A DNA stretch of 64,000 nt from Pseudomonas asplenii (GCF_900105475.1 NZ_LT629777.1:3968001-4032000); one strand, 5' to 3'. Positions 28,787 through 38,906 are shown, numbered from the stretch's first letter. The notes: a model not told the origin generated them from the sequence alone. Translations and numbers: made by a program.

Positions 28787-28814
28787 TTGACGTGGTGTGC
28801 AAAATCTATAGAAT
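28787..28814 (+). promoter_or_regulatory. Promoter of tRNA-Gly
   Basis: TTGACG (28787-28792), a 16-bp spacer and TAGAAT (28809-28814) give a strong sigma-70 promoter. A GC-rich GCGCAT element follows before the tRNA. Confidence 0.75.
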
Positions 28815-28832
28815 GCGCATCACCAAGACGAC

Positions 28833-28908
<76 letters not shown>

Positions 28909-28955
28909 AATATTGCGCTACAGAGTTCCACTGAATTCTATAAGCGATTGAAATC

Positions 28956-28976
28956 AGGGCCTTTAGGCCCTTTTTT
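28956..28976 (+). terminator. Terminator after tRNA-Gly
   Basis: AGGGCCT (28956-28962) and AGGCCCT (28965-28971) form a short GC-rich hairpin followed by a T-run. Confidence 0.75.
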
Positions 28977-29130
28977 CGTTCCAGCGGGAACCACTGAAAT
29001 CCAGCACTATCCGGTGCGTTTAAGTCCAGGATTGAGTCCAGAATCCTGACGCGTACCGAATCGGTTTGATGCTGGAGCAGTTTGCGCAACGAGATGAGCA
29101 TCTGGCCCTGACTCTGTTCAGGAGCTCGCG

Positions 29131-30147
29131 ATGGCACTCTCAGAAATGACAGTTCGGCATGCCCGAATCACTGGTAACGACTACACCCTCGGTGACAGTG
29201 ATGGTCTCACACTCAACGTGACGGCCAGAGGTGGAAAAGTCTGGCTCTTCCGCTACTACTGGGCGGGCAAGCAGAAGCGCATGTCCTTGGGTTGTTACCC
29301 GCAAATCTCCCTCAAAGATGCACGTACTCGACGTGACGAGGCGCGCGCCTTGGTTGCCCAGGGCATCAATCCCTATGAGCATCGTAAACAACAGCGACTT
29401 GCTGTTCATGCTGCGAAGGAGCACACCTTCGAGGCCGTGTTCAATCAGTGGGTAGCGTTCCGCAGGCTAAGCCTGAAGGAAGGGCGCCAGAGCACGCTCT
29501 CGCAGATCTTGAGAATCTTCAATAAGGACGTCCTGCCCACGCTGGGCGGACGCTCCATCTACGATATCAATCGTCACGATCTATTGGATTTGCTGAGCAG
29601 GATCGAACAGCGCAAGGCCTTAACGACTGCCGAAAAATGCCGGACCTGGTTCAACCAATTGTTCCGCTATGCGCTGGTGAAGATCGAGGGGTTGGAACAC
29701 AACCCGGCTTCAGACCTCGATGTGGTCGCACTTCCCAAGCCTCCCGTGACGCACAATCCGTTTCTCCGAATGGACGAACTCCCGGGGTTAATGGCCGCGC
29801 TTCGAAACTACGGCGGTGCCAACCAAACTCGGCTTGGCCTTCGGTTGTTGTTGCTGACCGGTGTCCGCACGGGCGAATTGCGGTTGGCAACACCCGACCA
29901 GTTCGATCTGGAGAAGCGTTTGTGGGTCATACCGGCGGAGGTGGTGAAGCAGCTCCAGTTAGCGATGCGAAAGCCGAGTAAGCAGATCCAAAACGTACCG
30001 CCCTACATCGTGCCGCTGTCGGTGCAGGCGCTCGAGATCGTGCGTCACTTGCTGGACCAGGTTGTTCCGGCACAGCGCTACTTGTTTGCGCATCGAAGCG
30101 ATTCATATGACGGATTCCTCGGCCGCCACTCGACTAAATCCCAATGA
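29131..30147 (+). pseudogene. Truncated P4-type tyrosine recombinase (integrase)
   Basis: 338 codons. N-terminal DUF4102 domain (DGLTLNVTARGGKVWLFRYYW region; MSLGCYPQISLKDARTRRDEA), SAM-like core-binding domain (about 95-190) and the start of the catalytic domain with Arg I in TGVRTGELRLATPDQFDLE. Homology stops at about codon 322 (RYLFAHRSD) and the rest of the frame is foreign; family members continue about 80 residues more with the HGxR motif, second His and the Tyr nucleophile, all missing. It cannot recombine DNA. Position next to tRNA-Gly marks the edge of an integrated island. Confidence 0.85.
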
Positions 30148-30430
30148 CCCCTGGGTAGACTTTGCGGTGACTTCCATTTCTCGCTCGGTTGGACGTGCGC
30201 CCGTAGTTCTGCCCAATATCGGTGGGTCTATCCCTAACGATATGTTTGCCAATTCCCTCGGGTTACCAACGCTGTGGATACCTCATTCCTATGCAGCCTG
30301 TGCTCAGCATGCGCCAGATGAGCATCTGTTGACCGATATTGTTCAAGAGGGGCTGAGGATAATGGCGGGGCTGTGGTGGGATTTGGGAGCACTTGAATTC
30401 ACATCGCGGACTCACGGAGTAACCACGTAG
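30105..30430 (+). pseudogene. M20-family metallopeptidase, 3' fragment
   Basis: About 105 codons resembling the C-terminus of ArgE/DapE-like peptidases: NPNDPWVDFAV, VVLPNIGGSIPNDMF, LGLPTLWIPHSYAACAQHAPDEHLL and IMAGLWWDLG. The His and Glu/Asp in the HSYxxCxQHAPDEH stretch are typical of the last metal-domain segment. The 5' two-thirds are absent; the fragment abuts the truncated integrase, so one deletion or recombination explains both losses. Confidence 0.7.
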
Positions 30431-30785
30431 TGTTTCGCGGCTTCCTGAAGTGCCGCAATTCGTGATCATGTCAGCGTTGGCCTTCTGAGCGTTCACTCTG
30501 CGGCAACGATAAACAAAATTCTTGGTATTGGTTGGACGTTATACGGGCGACATACTCGGGGCAGGCGAGTGAGTCTGGTGTTAGAAAAATAAGTGATTCC
30601 TTATCTCGCCACAGTACGGCGAGCTAGAGAATCTCGCATAAACCTCGCGCTGCAACACAACGCCCGCTTACGTTTGATTATCGACTAGATCGATTTGCAT
30701 CTGCCCTGGGTGTCGTCGACACCCCCTGAAAACACAATAACTCTTGATTCGGCCGCCACGGCCATCAGCAGGCCAGGGGAACAAC
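30431..30785. other. Intergenic leader before the DUF3100-like gene
   Basis: No gene seen. Holds two hairpins: CTCGCC...GGCGAG at about 30606-30624 and GGGTGTC-GTC-GACACCC at 30708-30724. The second may end readthrough from the peptidase fragment or sit in the leader of the next gene. Confidence 0.5.
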
Positions 30786-32114
30786 ATGCAACATACCCAA
30801 ACCGTGACGCTCGGTGATAACCGAGCCGTGTCCGCAACAACAAAACTTTATATCTGGGCTGCCGTTATTCTCCTCTGCGCCGAACTGATCGGTTCAGTCA
30901 GCATTCCCTTGGGCCCCGGGAAGGTCGTGCTTCTTCCTATGGTATGGGCCTTGCTGCTCGGCGCCGCCGTAGGAATTGCCAGCAAGCGCATGCCCGGAAC
31001 GATTGGTATCGATACCCGCGCTCAGGTGCGTTCCGCCTCAATCTTGCAGCCGGCTCTGCTGATTTTCATCGCCAAACTCGGCTTGGTGGTGGGCGGGTCT
31101 TTGCCGGTGGTGTTTGCGTCCGGTTGGGCTCTGGTCTTTCAGGAGTTCGGCCACTTCGTCGGCACGGTGCTCTTAGGTTTGCCGGTGGCCCTGCTGCTTG
31201 GGATCAAGCGAGAGGCGGTAGGCGCGACGTTCTCCGTAGGGCGTGAGCCAAGTCTCGCAATCATTGGCGAACGCTACGGCATGGACTCGCCCGAAGGGCG
31301 TGGCGTGCTCGCTGAGTACCTGACAGGTACGCTGTTCGGGGCGTTGTTCATTGCCATTGTTGCCGGCTTCGTCACCAGCCTGGGCATCTTCCACCCGAAC
31401 TCCCTGGCCATGGGCTCGGGTATCGGCTCAGGCAGTATGATGGCAGCGGCAGCGGGTGCGATCGCCGCCCAACAAACCCCTGAGGTGGCTAAGGAAGTCA
31501 TGACGCTGGCAGCAGCGTCTAACTTGATCACCACGACGATCGGCACCTATTTCACGCTATTCATTTCGCTGCCTTTGGCCGTGTGGGGTTACCGTGTCCT
31601 TGAGCCGATGATTGGGCGGACCACCAAGGCGTCTACCGCTCAGCATGGGCCGATGCACGATGAAGTCTCACTCGAGACTGTCGAGCTGGGTTGGCTTGGC
31701 AAGGTCAGCGCATGGTTGGCCGCCTGCGCGCTGGCATTGATCGCCAACTACGTGGGCTACAAGACGCTGTCGGGGGACGCGTTCGTGGGCGTGGCGCTCA
31801 TGTTGTTTGCAGCGTTTGTCGGTGAGGGGGTATGTAGCCTGCTGCGCCGCAAGATTCCTGCTGTATGCATCGTCTCGCTGGTGGCGATGTTCATGACCTC
31901 TCCGCTCTGCCCCTGGGCTACGGAGATTGCTCGCCTTACCAGCTCGATCAACATCCTGGCCGTCATCACTCCGATGCTGACCTTCGCAGGGCTCTCGATC
32001 GCGAAAGATATCTCGGCTTTCCGCCGTTTGGGTTGGAGGATCGTGCTGGTGTCGTTCCTGGCCAACCTCGGTACTTTCATGGGAGCGGTGATGATCGCAG
32101 AATTCTTCCATTAG
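30786..32114 (+). CDS. DUF3100-like multispanning membrane protein
   Basis: 442 residues with about 11 hydrophobic segments and glycine-rich loops (IPLGPGKVVLLPMVWALLLG region; SLAMGSGIGSGSMMAAAAGA). I believe this is the DUF3100 family, proteins of unknown function that often neighbour amidohydrolases or M20 peptidases. The M20 fragment just upstream agrees with that. The ATG at 30786 follows AGGGGAA; the frame extends to 30744 without a ribosome site. A transporter role is likely but unproved. Confidence 0.65.
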   Translation: MQHTQTVTLGDNRAVSATTKLYIWAAVILLCAELIGSVSIPLGPGKVVLLPMVWALLLGAAVGIASKRMPGTIGIDTRAQVRSASILQPALLIFIAKLGLVVGGSLPVVFASGWALVFQEFGHFVGTVLLGLPVALLLGIKREAVGATFSVGREPSLAIIGERYGMDSPEGRGVLAEYLTGTLFGALFIAIVAGFVTSLGIFHPNSLAMGSGIGSGSMMAAAAGAIAAQQTPEVAKEVMTLAAASNLITTTIGTYFTLFISLPLAVWGYRVLEPMIGRTTKASTAQHGPMHDEVSLETVELGWLGKVSAWLAACALALIANYVGYKTLSGDAFVGVALMLFAAFVGEGVCSLLRRKIPAVCIVSLVAMFMTSPLCPWATEIARLTSSINILAVITPMLTFAGLSIAKDISAFRRLGWRIVLVSFLANLGTFMGAVMIAEFFH

Positions 32115-32209
32115 CAGCATTCGCTAGGCATGGCATGACGTGGCGCGGCCTAGCGCCGCGCGCAGCCCTGGCACTTTACTAACGTTACAACGCTGGCCGC
32201 TATTGGACC

Positions 32210-33085
32210 TCAACAGCATTTCTTCGCCAAATCAGCGATCGCGTAGCCTAGCGCCGCGTGATTCTGCCGCATGAATGCTGCGTAGTATTTGACAGATGGT
32301 GCTGGAGGATCTGTTACGAGTACCTCCAGTTTTCCTGAATCGATTTCTGACTGGAAAAGCTCCTTGGGCATGCAGCTCGTCCCTAAGCCGGCACAGACAA
32401 GTCCCTTCAGCGCAAATAGGCTGTTGCTACCATAAACTCGATCGAAATCCACACCGGCTTCGGCAAATATGGCCTCGCAGCGAATGGTCAACGCCGAGAG
32501 AGGCCCTTGCAGAATAATAGGCACCTTCGCCAGTTCTGGGATGGTGACTACCCGTCCCGAAATCGGACTTCCGGGAGTGGTCAGCCAGGCGAAATCCACA
32601 TTCTGTAGGTAGAGTGAGGCCATTGCCGGGGTCAAGTACTCCTCCGTGAGCACGACAATATCAAGCTGGCCACTGAGAAGCTTTTCCTGAAGTGTGGCAG
32701 ACATGTCGACCTCCGGATGTACCGCCACATCGGGGTAAACCGCCTTGACCCGCTCGACGAACGAAGTGAACCACGTCAGCGTGGCCAGCTCTGTGATGCC
32801 CATCCGGACTGTGCGAGCCACGCGGGAGGCGGATTTGCGCAGCTCGTCCAGTTTCCAGAAGGCTTGCAGCAGGTCTTCTGAGGTAGCAAGCACTTCTCTA
32901 CCTTTAGCCGTGAGATTGTTCTTCTGCCCGTTCTCTTCAAAAAGTGGAGAAGAAGACTGGCGTTCAAGTTCTTGTAGACGTTTCGTCGCGGCGGATTGCG
33001 TGATGAAGAGTTTGCTGGCGGCCCGGTTCAGCGTGCCCAGTTTGGTGGTCCAGTAGAAGGTTTCGATTTGCTTTAAGTTAGCCAT
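32210..33085 (-). CDS. LysR-family regulator (second of a coupled pair)
   Basis: 291 residues starting MANLKQIETFYWTTKLGTLNRAA, with HTH recognition TQSAATKRLQELERQ. The effector domain shares with two other regulators in this window the segment MGITELATLTWF. Its ATG overlaps the stop of the preceding LysR gene (TAATG), so the two are made together, which is unusual for LysR genes. It converges on the DUF3100-like gene. Confidence 0.9.
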   Translation of the reverse strand: MANLKQIETFYWTTKLGTLNRAASKLFITQSAATKRLQELERQSSSPLFEENGQKNNLTAKGREVLATSEDLLQAFWKLDELRKSASRVARTVRMGITELATLTWFTSFVERVKAVYPDVAVHPEVDMSATLQEKLLSGQLDIVVLTEEYLTPAMASLYLQNVDFAWLTTPGSPISGRVVTIPELAKVPIILQGPLSALTIRCEAIFAEAGVDFDRVYGSNSLFALKGLVCAGLGTSCMPKELFQSEIDSGKLEVLVTDPPAPSVKYYAAFMRQNHAALGYAIADLAKKCC

Positions 33086-34017
33086 TACTGATTCCCTTTT
33101 TGAGCAGGGCCAGCAGTCGCCCCCATGAAAGCCTCTGTGAATTGACACGTGACTTTGGCTATCTGGACGACAGCTCGATAGAAAGGGCTATAGGTGTCTG
33201 CCCGAACCAAAGCTACGTAATTGACAGTGGGTAACGACGGGACCGTCTGGATTTCGCATAGTCTTCCGGCGTCAACGAAGCCCGAAGCAATGCAGTGGGG
33301 GAGGTAGCTTATGCCCAGACCAGAGATCGTGAGACCGACCAAGGCAACCAGGCTATTGCTGGGGATCAAACTCACCGGTTTCAGGTTCTGGGTAGAAAGC
33401 CACTCCTCCATCAATACACCTGAGCCGGACAGGTTGCCTTGGGCCAATAGGGTGAAACGGCTGAGCTCCGTCAACTCTACCTTGCCTTCAGGCGGCGCCA
33501 GTGAGGGTGCCGCATACCAGCCATTTAGGACCTCTCCGAGAGGCGACTTGATCACTCCGTTGTGGCTGAATGCGTCAGGTACGACGATGAGATCCAACTG
33601 ACCATTGATCAGGCTGTCCTTGAGCCGGACGCTAAGCTCAACTTCAGGCTCAACCCTCACCCTCGGGTACTTTTCCGCCATGGTCGCGACGAATCGAGGC
33701 AGCCAGGTGAGCGCGCTCAGTTCGGTGATGCCAATGCGTAAATGTCGGCTCAATACCTCGTTGCTCATCAAGCTGCTTTCGAGCACGTCATATTGCAGGA
33801 GCACTTTGCGTGCTTGATCTATGACCTCACCTGCCTCGAATGTGATTCTTGCCGCTCGGCCCGACCTGTCAAAAAGCGCGAAGCCAAACCACTCCTCCAG
33901 ATCTTGAATCTGTCGCGACACCGCAGATTGTGCGATGCCTAATCGCTGGGCGGCGGCTTCGAAGGTACCCAGGTCTACGATCGCTACCAAAGCGCGGAGC
34001 TGTTTGAGCGTGGCCAT
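33085..34017 (-). CDS. LysR-family regulator (first of a coupled pair)
   Basis: 310 residues starting MATLKQLRALVAIVDLGTFEAAA; HTH core IAQSAVSRQIQDLEEWFG. Effector-binding domain with LRIGITELSALTWLPRF and the ISGLGISYLPH motif shared with the LysR at 43.6 kb. An ATG four codons earlier (34029) is possible; I prefer 34017 because it aligns with its two paralogues. Divergent from the ABC transporter genes, so it probably controls them. Confidence 0.9.
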   Translation of the reverse strand: MATLKQLRALVAIVDLGTFEAAAQRLGIAQSAVSRQIQDLEEWFGFALFDRSGRAARITFEAGEVIDQARKVLLQYDVLESSLMSNEVLSRHLRIGITELSALTWLPRFVATMAEKYPRVRVEPEVELSVRLKDSLINGQLDLIVVPDAFSHNGVIKSPLGEVLNGWYAAPSLAPPEGKVELTELSRFTLLAQGNLSGSGVLMEEWLSTQNLKPVSLIPSNSLVALVGLTISGLGISYLPHCIASGFVDAGRLCEIQTVPSLPTVNYVALVRADTYSPFYRAVVQIAKVTCQFTEAFMGATAGPAQKGNQ

Positions 34018-34172
34018 AAAATTACTCATGCGTTTTAGGAATGTTTTTAGTTCATAAAATATCCCTTTGTCTACTTTATTTTAAGCGGTACAAATGAGTC
34101 ACCGAGCACCCCCGACAAGAAAGCTCGAGCGAAAGAATTTTCAATCTGCTCACATAAATACGAGGGTTCACC

Positions 34173-34997
34173 ATGAAGTTTTCCTCCCTAGGCCCAATTG
34201 CGGCACTCGCGCTGCTCGCCGCTTCTTTCAGTGTCGCCGCTCACGCCGATCAGCTTGCTGAAATCAAATCTCGCGGGGCCCTCGTATGTGGGGTTTTAAG
34301 TACGCTCGATCCGTTTGGCTATATGGATCCGAACACTCGTGAAGTGGTCGGCTACGATGTCGATTTCTGCAAGGGTGTCGCGAAGCAGTTGGGCGTGAAG
34401 CCGGAACTGCGTCAGTTGTCTCTCGATGCTCGTATCCCGGAGCTTAGCCAGGGACGTGTCGATGTACTGGCCGCAGTACTGGGGTACACACCTGCGCGTG
34501 CCACCCAGATTGCCTTTTCCGATGCTTATTTTCTTTCTCTGCAGAAACTTGCAGTGCAGCAAGACAGTGGCTTGAACGCGTTGGCAGACCTGAACGATAA
34601 GCGGATCAGCTCAATCAAGGGATCCAGTACCCAGAATTTTGTGAAGGCAACCATTCCAGGGGCCAAGATTGTCAGTTACGACGATGCACCTTCAGCCTTT
34701 ATGGCGCTGACGCAGCGCAAGGTGGATGGGTTTGGATTGACCGAGGCAATGCTTCGTCGATTCATCATCAAGTTGGGACCAGAGGCTACACTGAAAGTTA
34801 TCGACGCTCCTTTGGGGCAGGAGCAATGGGGGCTCGGAATCAAGAAGGATGAGCCTCAGTTGCTAGCAGCCGTCAATACAGCGCTCAATAAAATGGAAGA
34901 GTCGGGCGAGGCCCAGGCGATTTTTGACAAGTGGTTGGGCAAGGACAGCGTCTACCATATGGAGCGCACTTTCAAAGTCGAGCCGATCAAGCCCTGA
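34173..34997 (+). CDS. Amino-acid ABC transporter substrate-binding protein
   Basis: 274 residues. Signal peptide (MKFSSLGPIAALALLAASFSVAAHA), then an SBP family 3 fold: IKSRGALVCGVLSTLDPFGYMD, VVGYDVDFCKGVAKQLGV, LSQGRVDVLAAVLGYTPAR, KRISSIKGSSTQNFV and the C-terminal AIFDKWLGKDS. It binds a polar amino acid in the periplasm. First of four transporter genes followed by an oxidase and RidA. Ligand not identifiable; the neighbours suggest a D-amino acid or glutamate analogue. Confidence 0.93.
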   Translation: MKFSSLGPIAALALLAASFSVAAHADQLAEIKSRGALVCGVLSTLDPFGYMDPNTREVVGYDVDFCKGVAKQLGVKPELRQLSLDARIPELSQGRVDVLAAVLGYTPARATQIAFSDAYFLSLQKLAVQQDSGLNALADLNDKRISSIKGSSTQNFVKATIPGAKIVSYDDAPSAFMALTQRKVDGFGLTEAMLRRFIIKLGPEATLKVIDAPLGQEQWGLGIKKDEPQLLAAVNTALNKMEESGEAQAIFDKWLGKDSVYHMERTFKVEPIKP

Positions 34998-35049
34998 TCT
35001 CCTTTAGGTCGCGTAGCCGGGGCGAAAGCCCCGTGCTTGGAGAAGCCCC

Positions 35050-35751
35050 GTGCCTGATTTTTTCAAGTCTGTCTTATTATTATTCAATGCGCCTTATGGA
35101 GAAATTTTACTTCAGGGGATTCTACTCACAACTTGGCTGACATTGTTCAGCTTCGTCCTGGCGGTGATACTCGGAACCTGTCTTGCGATGTTGCGAGTGT
35201 CCGGAAACGCATTTTGCGAACGTCTGGTCGCAGCTTACGTTTCCTATCAGCAAAACGTGCCAATGTTGGTTCATATACTGCTTTGGTATTTTGGCGTGTC
35301 GAATGTGCTTCCCATGTTCATGCAGGACTCTCTTAACTATTTTGGTTCAGAGTTCATCTATCCTGCTATCGCCATTGGGTTGTGCATGGCTGCCTATTAT
35401 TCCGAAGATATTCGAAGTGGCTTGCGAGCCATCCCTCATGGCCAGCATGAGGCATCGCGGTCTCTTGGATTGAGTTATTTAAAATCCATGCGCTACGTGG
35501 TGATTCCGCAGGCGTTAAGAATATGTGCTCCTCCTTTTATCAATCACACTGTGCTGCTTTTTAAGAACACCAGTTTGGCGATGGCGGTAGGGGCTGCGGA
35601 AATGACGTATGCAGTGCGTGATATCGAAAATCAGACCTTTCTCACCTTTCAAGCGTATTCCATCGCAACCTTGTTTTATTTGGTGGTGTCGCTGGCCCTG
35701 ATGGCGTTGGGAAGCTATGTCGCTCATCGCACCCGCATTCCGACGAGGTAG
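35050..35751 (+). CDS. Amino-acid ABC transporter permease 1
   Basis: 233 residues, five transmembrane segments of the HisM/GltJ type. The EAA loop is SGLRAIPHGQHEASRSLGLSYLKSMRYVVIPQALR (positions about 120-155). Starts with GTG after GGAG. Local DNA is notably AT-rich relative to the core genes, consistent with acquisition. Confidence 0.92.
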   Translation: MPDFFKSVLLLFNAPYGEILLQGILLTTWLTLFSFVLAVILGTCLAMLRVSGNAFCERLVAAYVSYQQNVPMLVHILLWYFGVSNVLPMFMQDSLNYFGSEFIYPAIAIGLCMAAYYSEDIRSGLRAIPHGQHEASRSLGLSYLKSMRYVVIPQALRICAPPFINHTVLLFKNTSLAMAVGAAEMTYAVRDIENQTFLTFQAYSIATLFYLVVSLALMALGSYVAHRTRIPTR

Positions 35752-35753
35752 GT

Positions 35754-36491
35754 ATGTTCGAAATTATTGCGAATAACTGGCAACAGCTATTGGTCGGGCA
35801 ATATCCTCAAGGGCCATTGGGCGGCCTGGCACTGACGATGATACTGTCAGTCCTCGGGCTCGTCATCGCGTTCCCACTGAGTGTGGTGTTGGCGTTCTGT
35901 CGGATATCACCCTACAAGATGCTCAATATCCCTGCGACGGTCCTGGTTTATGTCGTCCGCGGGTTACCGTTGGTTATGCTTGTGTTCTGGAGCTATTTTC
36001 TTGTTCCTGTGTTGGTAGGCCAAAGTGTAAGTGGATTCACTGCATTAATTTGTACATTAGTGATTTACGAGGCCGCCTACCTTTCTGAAGTGGTCAGGGC
36101 GGGGATTCAATCCATTCCGGAGGGGCAGGTCGAGGCCGCACGTTCGCTGGGTATGAGTTACAGGAAGACAATGTTCAAAGTTGTTCTTCCTCAAGCATTG
36201 TATAACATGGTTCCCAGTTTAATCAGTCAGTTCGTTTCTCTCATCAAAGAGACTTCGATTGGGTATGTTATCAGCGTTCAGGAAATCACATTCTCGGCCA
36301 ATCAAATCAATACTCAGTTGCTCACGAAGCCATTTGAGGTTTTTGCAATCCTAGCGCTTACCTATTACATCCTGTGCTTCTGTTTGACACAGCTTGCAAA
36401 ATGGGCTGAACGCCGGACGACGCAAAAACGTTTAGGTTTAAGATCTCCGAAGGGGGGTGAATTAAATGATCAAATTCTCGAAAGTCAATAA
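35754..36491 (+). CDS. Amino-acid ABC transporter permease 2
   Basis: 245 residues with five transmembrane segments ([39 protein letters not shown]). EAA loop: [20 protein letters not shown] followed by [15 protein letters not shown]. Starts 2 bases after permease 1 and overlaps the ATPase gene by 26 bases, so translation is coupled. Confidence 0.92.
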   Translation: MFEIIANNWQQLLVGQYPQGPLGGLALTMILSVLGLVIAFPLSVVLAFCRISPYKMLNIPATVLVYVVRGLPLVMLVFWSYFLVPVLVGQSVSGFTALICTLVIYEAAYLSEVVRAGIQSIPEGQVEAARSLGMSYRKTMFKVVLPQALYNMVPSLISQFVSLIKETSIGYVISVQEITFSANQINTQLLTKPFEVFAILALTYYILCFCLTQLAKWAERRTTQKRLGLRSPKGGELNDQILESQ

Positions 36492-37194
36492 GTGGTATGG
36501 CGAATATCAGGCCCTTGTCGAGGTGACCGCCGCAGTTGCGCAGGGTGAGGTTGTCGTTGTATGTGGTCCCTCGGGTTCGGGTAAGTCGACACTGATCAGA
36601 ACGGTTAATCGATTAGAAGAGATCCAAAAAGGCAGCATTCATTTAAATGGACAAGATATACATGCCGAAGGCTTGGACCTTAATGCCTTTCGGACCCAAG
36701 TCGGCTTTGTGTTCCAGCAATTCAACCTGTTTCCGCACTTATCGGTCGTGGAGAATATTTGCCTGGCTCCATTAACGGTGCGTCATCAAAGCAAAGCAGA
36801 GACTAAGTCGAAAGCCATGTCGCTTTTGGAGCGTGTGGGCTTGGCTCATAAGGCTGAGGCTTACCCACAACAACTTTCTGGCGGACAACAACAACGTGTC
36901 GCCATTGCCAGGGCGCTGGCAATGGATCCCCCTGTGATGTTGTTCGATGAGCCTACCAGTGCGCTCGATCCGGAAATGGTAGGGGAGGTATTGGCCGTGA
37001 TGAAGGAGTTGGCCAGGGATGGGATGACCATGGTGTGCGTAACCCACGAGATGAATTTCGCCCGTGAGGTTGCAGATCGAATCTGGTTCATGGACAAGGG
37101 AGCGATTTTGGAGGAGGCGAAGCCTGCTGTGTTCTTCTCAGCGCCTGAACACCCGCGTGCGCAGGCTTTCATTTCGGACTTGCGTAACCACTGA
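36466..37194 (+). CDS. Amino-acid ABC transporter ATP-binding protein
   Basis: 242 residues, GlnQ/HisP type. Walker [14 protein letters not shown]-loop [10 protein letters not shown], signature [15 protein letters not shown], Walker [15 protein letters not shown] and switch His in VTHEMNFA. Energises the permease pair. GGGGGTG precedes the ATG inside the permease gene. Confidence 0.96.
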   Translation: MIKFSKVNKWYGEYQALVEVTAAVAQGEVVVVCGPSGSGKSTLIRTVNRLEEIQKGSIHLNGQDIHAEGLDLNAFRTQVGFVFQQFNLFPHLSVVENICLAPLTVRHQSKAETKSKAMSLLERVGLAHKAEAYPQQLSGGQQQRVAIARALAMDPPVMLFDEPTSALDPEMVGEVLAVMKELARDGMTMVCVTHEMNFAREVADRIWFMDKGAILEEAKPAVFFSAPEHPRAQAFISDLRNH

Positions 37195-37204
37195 GAGTCA
37201 TCCA

Positions 37205-38479
37205 ATGAGCGTCACAAGTGATTCAGATGGGCGAGATGTCGTGGTTGTAGGCGCGGGTATTGTTGGGTTGTCCATCGCCCTTAGACTTCAACTTGAAGGA
37301 TGTCGAGTTACAATAATTGACCATAACGAACCCATGACCGGCTGTTCTGCGGGGAATGCCGGTTACTTTTCTGAAGCGAATATATTTCCGCCGGCAACGC
37401 CGGATCTCCTTCTTCAATTGCCTCGGCTGCTGTTCTCGAAAGAAGGGCCTCTGGTGATCAAGCCGGCTTATCTGGGGCGCATGATCCCTTGGTCAATGCG
37501 CGCGGTGAGCGTGTTGAAACCCGCGCCCTATGCGAAGGTGATGAACGCGCTTTCGAGCTTGATCATCCGTTCTCAGGACAGTATCAACGAGCTCGCCAGT
37601 GCTACGGGTGCTGCTCATCTCATTACCCGTAACGGCGGACTGCATGTATACCGCTCTGAGGACGCACTCAAGGCAAAGCTCAAGGCGCTGCCCAATTGGG
37701 AAAACCAGGGTGTTACGGTCGAAGTTCTGGATGGTCCGCAGGTGCGCGCCTTGGAGCCTGCTCTTGCGAGCAATGTCATCGGCGGCCTTTATTTTCCTCG
37801 ATCGGGTCGGTGCAGCGATCCCAAGGAGCTTGGACTTCACTATTTCAGGTATTTGATCGAGAAGGGCGCGAAGTTCCTGCGGTCCACCTATCTCGGCGTG
37901 GAAAGGGACATGAATGGCATGCTTGAGGTTGTGCTGTCGGGACGGCGACTGACGGCCGCCAAGGTCATTATTTCTACCGGACATGCCGCTGACAAACTGC
38001 TACAGGGATTTGGTTACAAGTCCGCTCTGGTTGCTGAGCGCGGATATCATCTGATGTTGGCTGATCCAGGCGTGAGCCTGAGCCGCCCAATTGTATTTGG
38101 AGAGGCGTATTTTGCCGCTACGCCGATGGACAGAGGGCTTCGCTTCGCGGGTACAGCTGAATTCTGCCGTCCGGATGCACCGCCGGACATGCAGCGATCA
38201 TACATGCTTCAACAGTTGGCGAAGCAATACCTCCCCAGTCTTACCTGTGCCGCGGGACAACCGTGGATGGGCGTACGGCCCTCGCTGCCGGATGGCCTGC
38301 CAGCGATAGGCCAAGTGGCTGGGCAGCCGGGTCTTTTCTACGCCTTTGGTCACGCACACAACGGGCTGACGACATCCGCCGTCACTGCGCAATGCGTAGC
38401 GTCTCTTGTGCTGGGCCACCAGCCGCCTGTTGATCTCAGGCCTTTCGACTATAACCGCTTCGGCCATTCAGCTTTTTAG
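37205..38479 (+). CDS. FAD-dependent D-amino-acid dehydrogenase-like oxidoreductase
   Basis: 424 residues. N-terminal dinucleotide fold VVVVGAGIVGLSIALRLQLEG followed by an acidic end (TIIDHNEPMTG); SAGNAGYFSEANIFPPATP resembles DadA; C-terminal FAD contact YAFGHAHNGLTTS. The family oxidises D-amino acids (or glycine derivatives) to imines, passing electrons to quinone or oxygen. Sits 10 bases after the ABC ATPase and 11 before RidA: import, oxidation and imine hydrolysis in one operon. Start ATG after GAGAG; the upstream extension overlaps the ATPase. Confidence 0.88.
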   Translation: MSVTSDSDGRDVVVVGAGIVGLSIALRLQLEGCRVTIIDHNEPMTGCSAGNAGYFSEANIFPPATPDLLLQLPRLLFSKEGPLVIKPAYLGRMIPWSMRAVSVLKPAPYAKVMNALSSLIIRSQDSINELASATGAAHLITRNGGLHVYRSEDALKAKLKALPNWENQGVTVEVLDGPQVRALEPALASNVIGGLYFPRSGRCSDPKELGLHYFRYLIEKGAKFLRSTYLGVERDMNGMLEVVLSGRRLTAAKVIISTGHAADKLLQGFGYKSALVAERGYHLMLADPGVSLSRPIVFGEAYFAATPMDRGLRFAGTAEFCRPDAPPDMQRSYMLQQLAKQYLPSLTCAAGQPWMGVRPSLPDGLPAIGQVAGQPGLFYAFGHAHNGLTTSAVTAQCVASLVLGHQPPVDLRPFDYNRFGHSAF

Positions 38480-38490
38480 GATATTTATAA

Positions 38491-38841
38491 ATGCCCATCA
38501 TCGAACGTTTCGAGCAGAACTCTATTAATGCGCGGGTCGTGCGCGCCAACGGCTTTGTTTTTGTTGGCGGTCAGACTCCAGACGATCTCACCCAGGATAT
38601 CGCGGGCCAAACGGTCCAAGTACTTAAAAAAATCGACCATTATCTTAAGTCAGTAGGCCTGGATAACACCCGGATCGTATCGGCTCAGGTATGGGTCAAG
38701 GATATCGCTCGCGACTTTGACGCAATGAACGCGGTTTGGGCGGCATGGGTACCACAGGGACACGTACCTGCACGGGCAACGGTTGAAGCGAACTTGCGGT
38801 ATGAGGATATGCTGGTTGAGATAGCGGTCACCGCGGTTTGA
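38491..38841 (+). CDS. RidA-family imine/enamine deaminase
   Basis: 116 residues (YjgF/RidA fold). The conserved Arg lies in HVPARATVEANL and the C-terminal Glu in MLVEIAVTA. It hydrolyses reactive imines to keto acids and ammonia, matching the product of the adjacent amino-acid oxidase. Last gene of the operon. A hairpin (38864-38871 with 38879-38886, AGCGCTTT) separates it from the convergent pxpA. Confidence 0.92.
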   Translation: MPIIERFEQNSINARVVRANGFVFVGGQTPDDLTQDIAGQTVQVLKKIDHYLKSVGLDNTRIVSAQVWVKDIARDFDAMNAVWAAWVPQGHVPARATVEANLRYEDMLVEIAVTAV

Positions 38842-38906
38842 TCCTTATTGTTTTTCGCCGCAAAGCGCTTTGAAGGGCAAAGCGCTCCTTGACTGTGCTA
38901 GTTGTG

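Noticed and set aside
32148..32258. 13-bp direct repeat GCCTAGCGCCGCG (32148 and 32246)
   Set aside because: Short and GC-rich; one copy is in LysR coding sequence, so probably chance.
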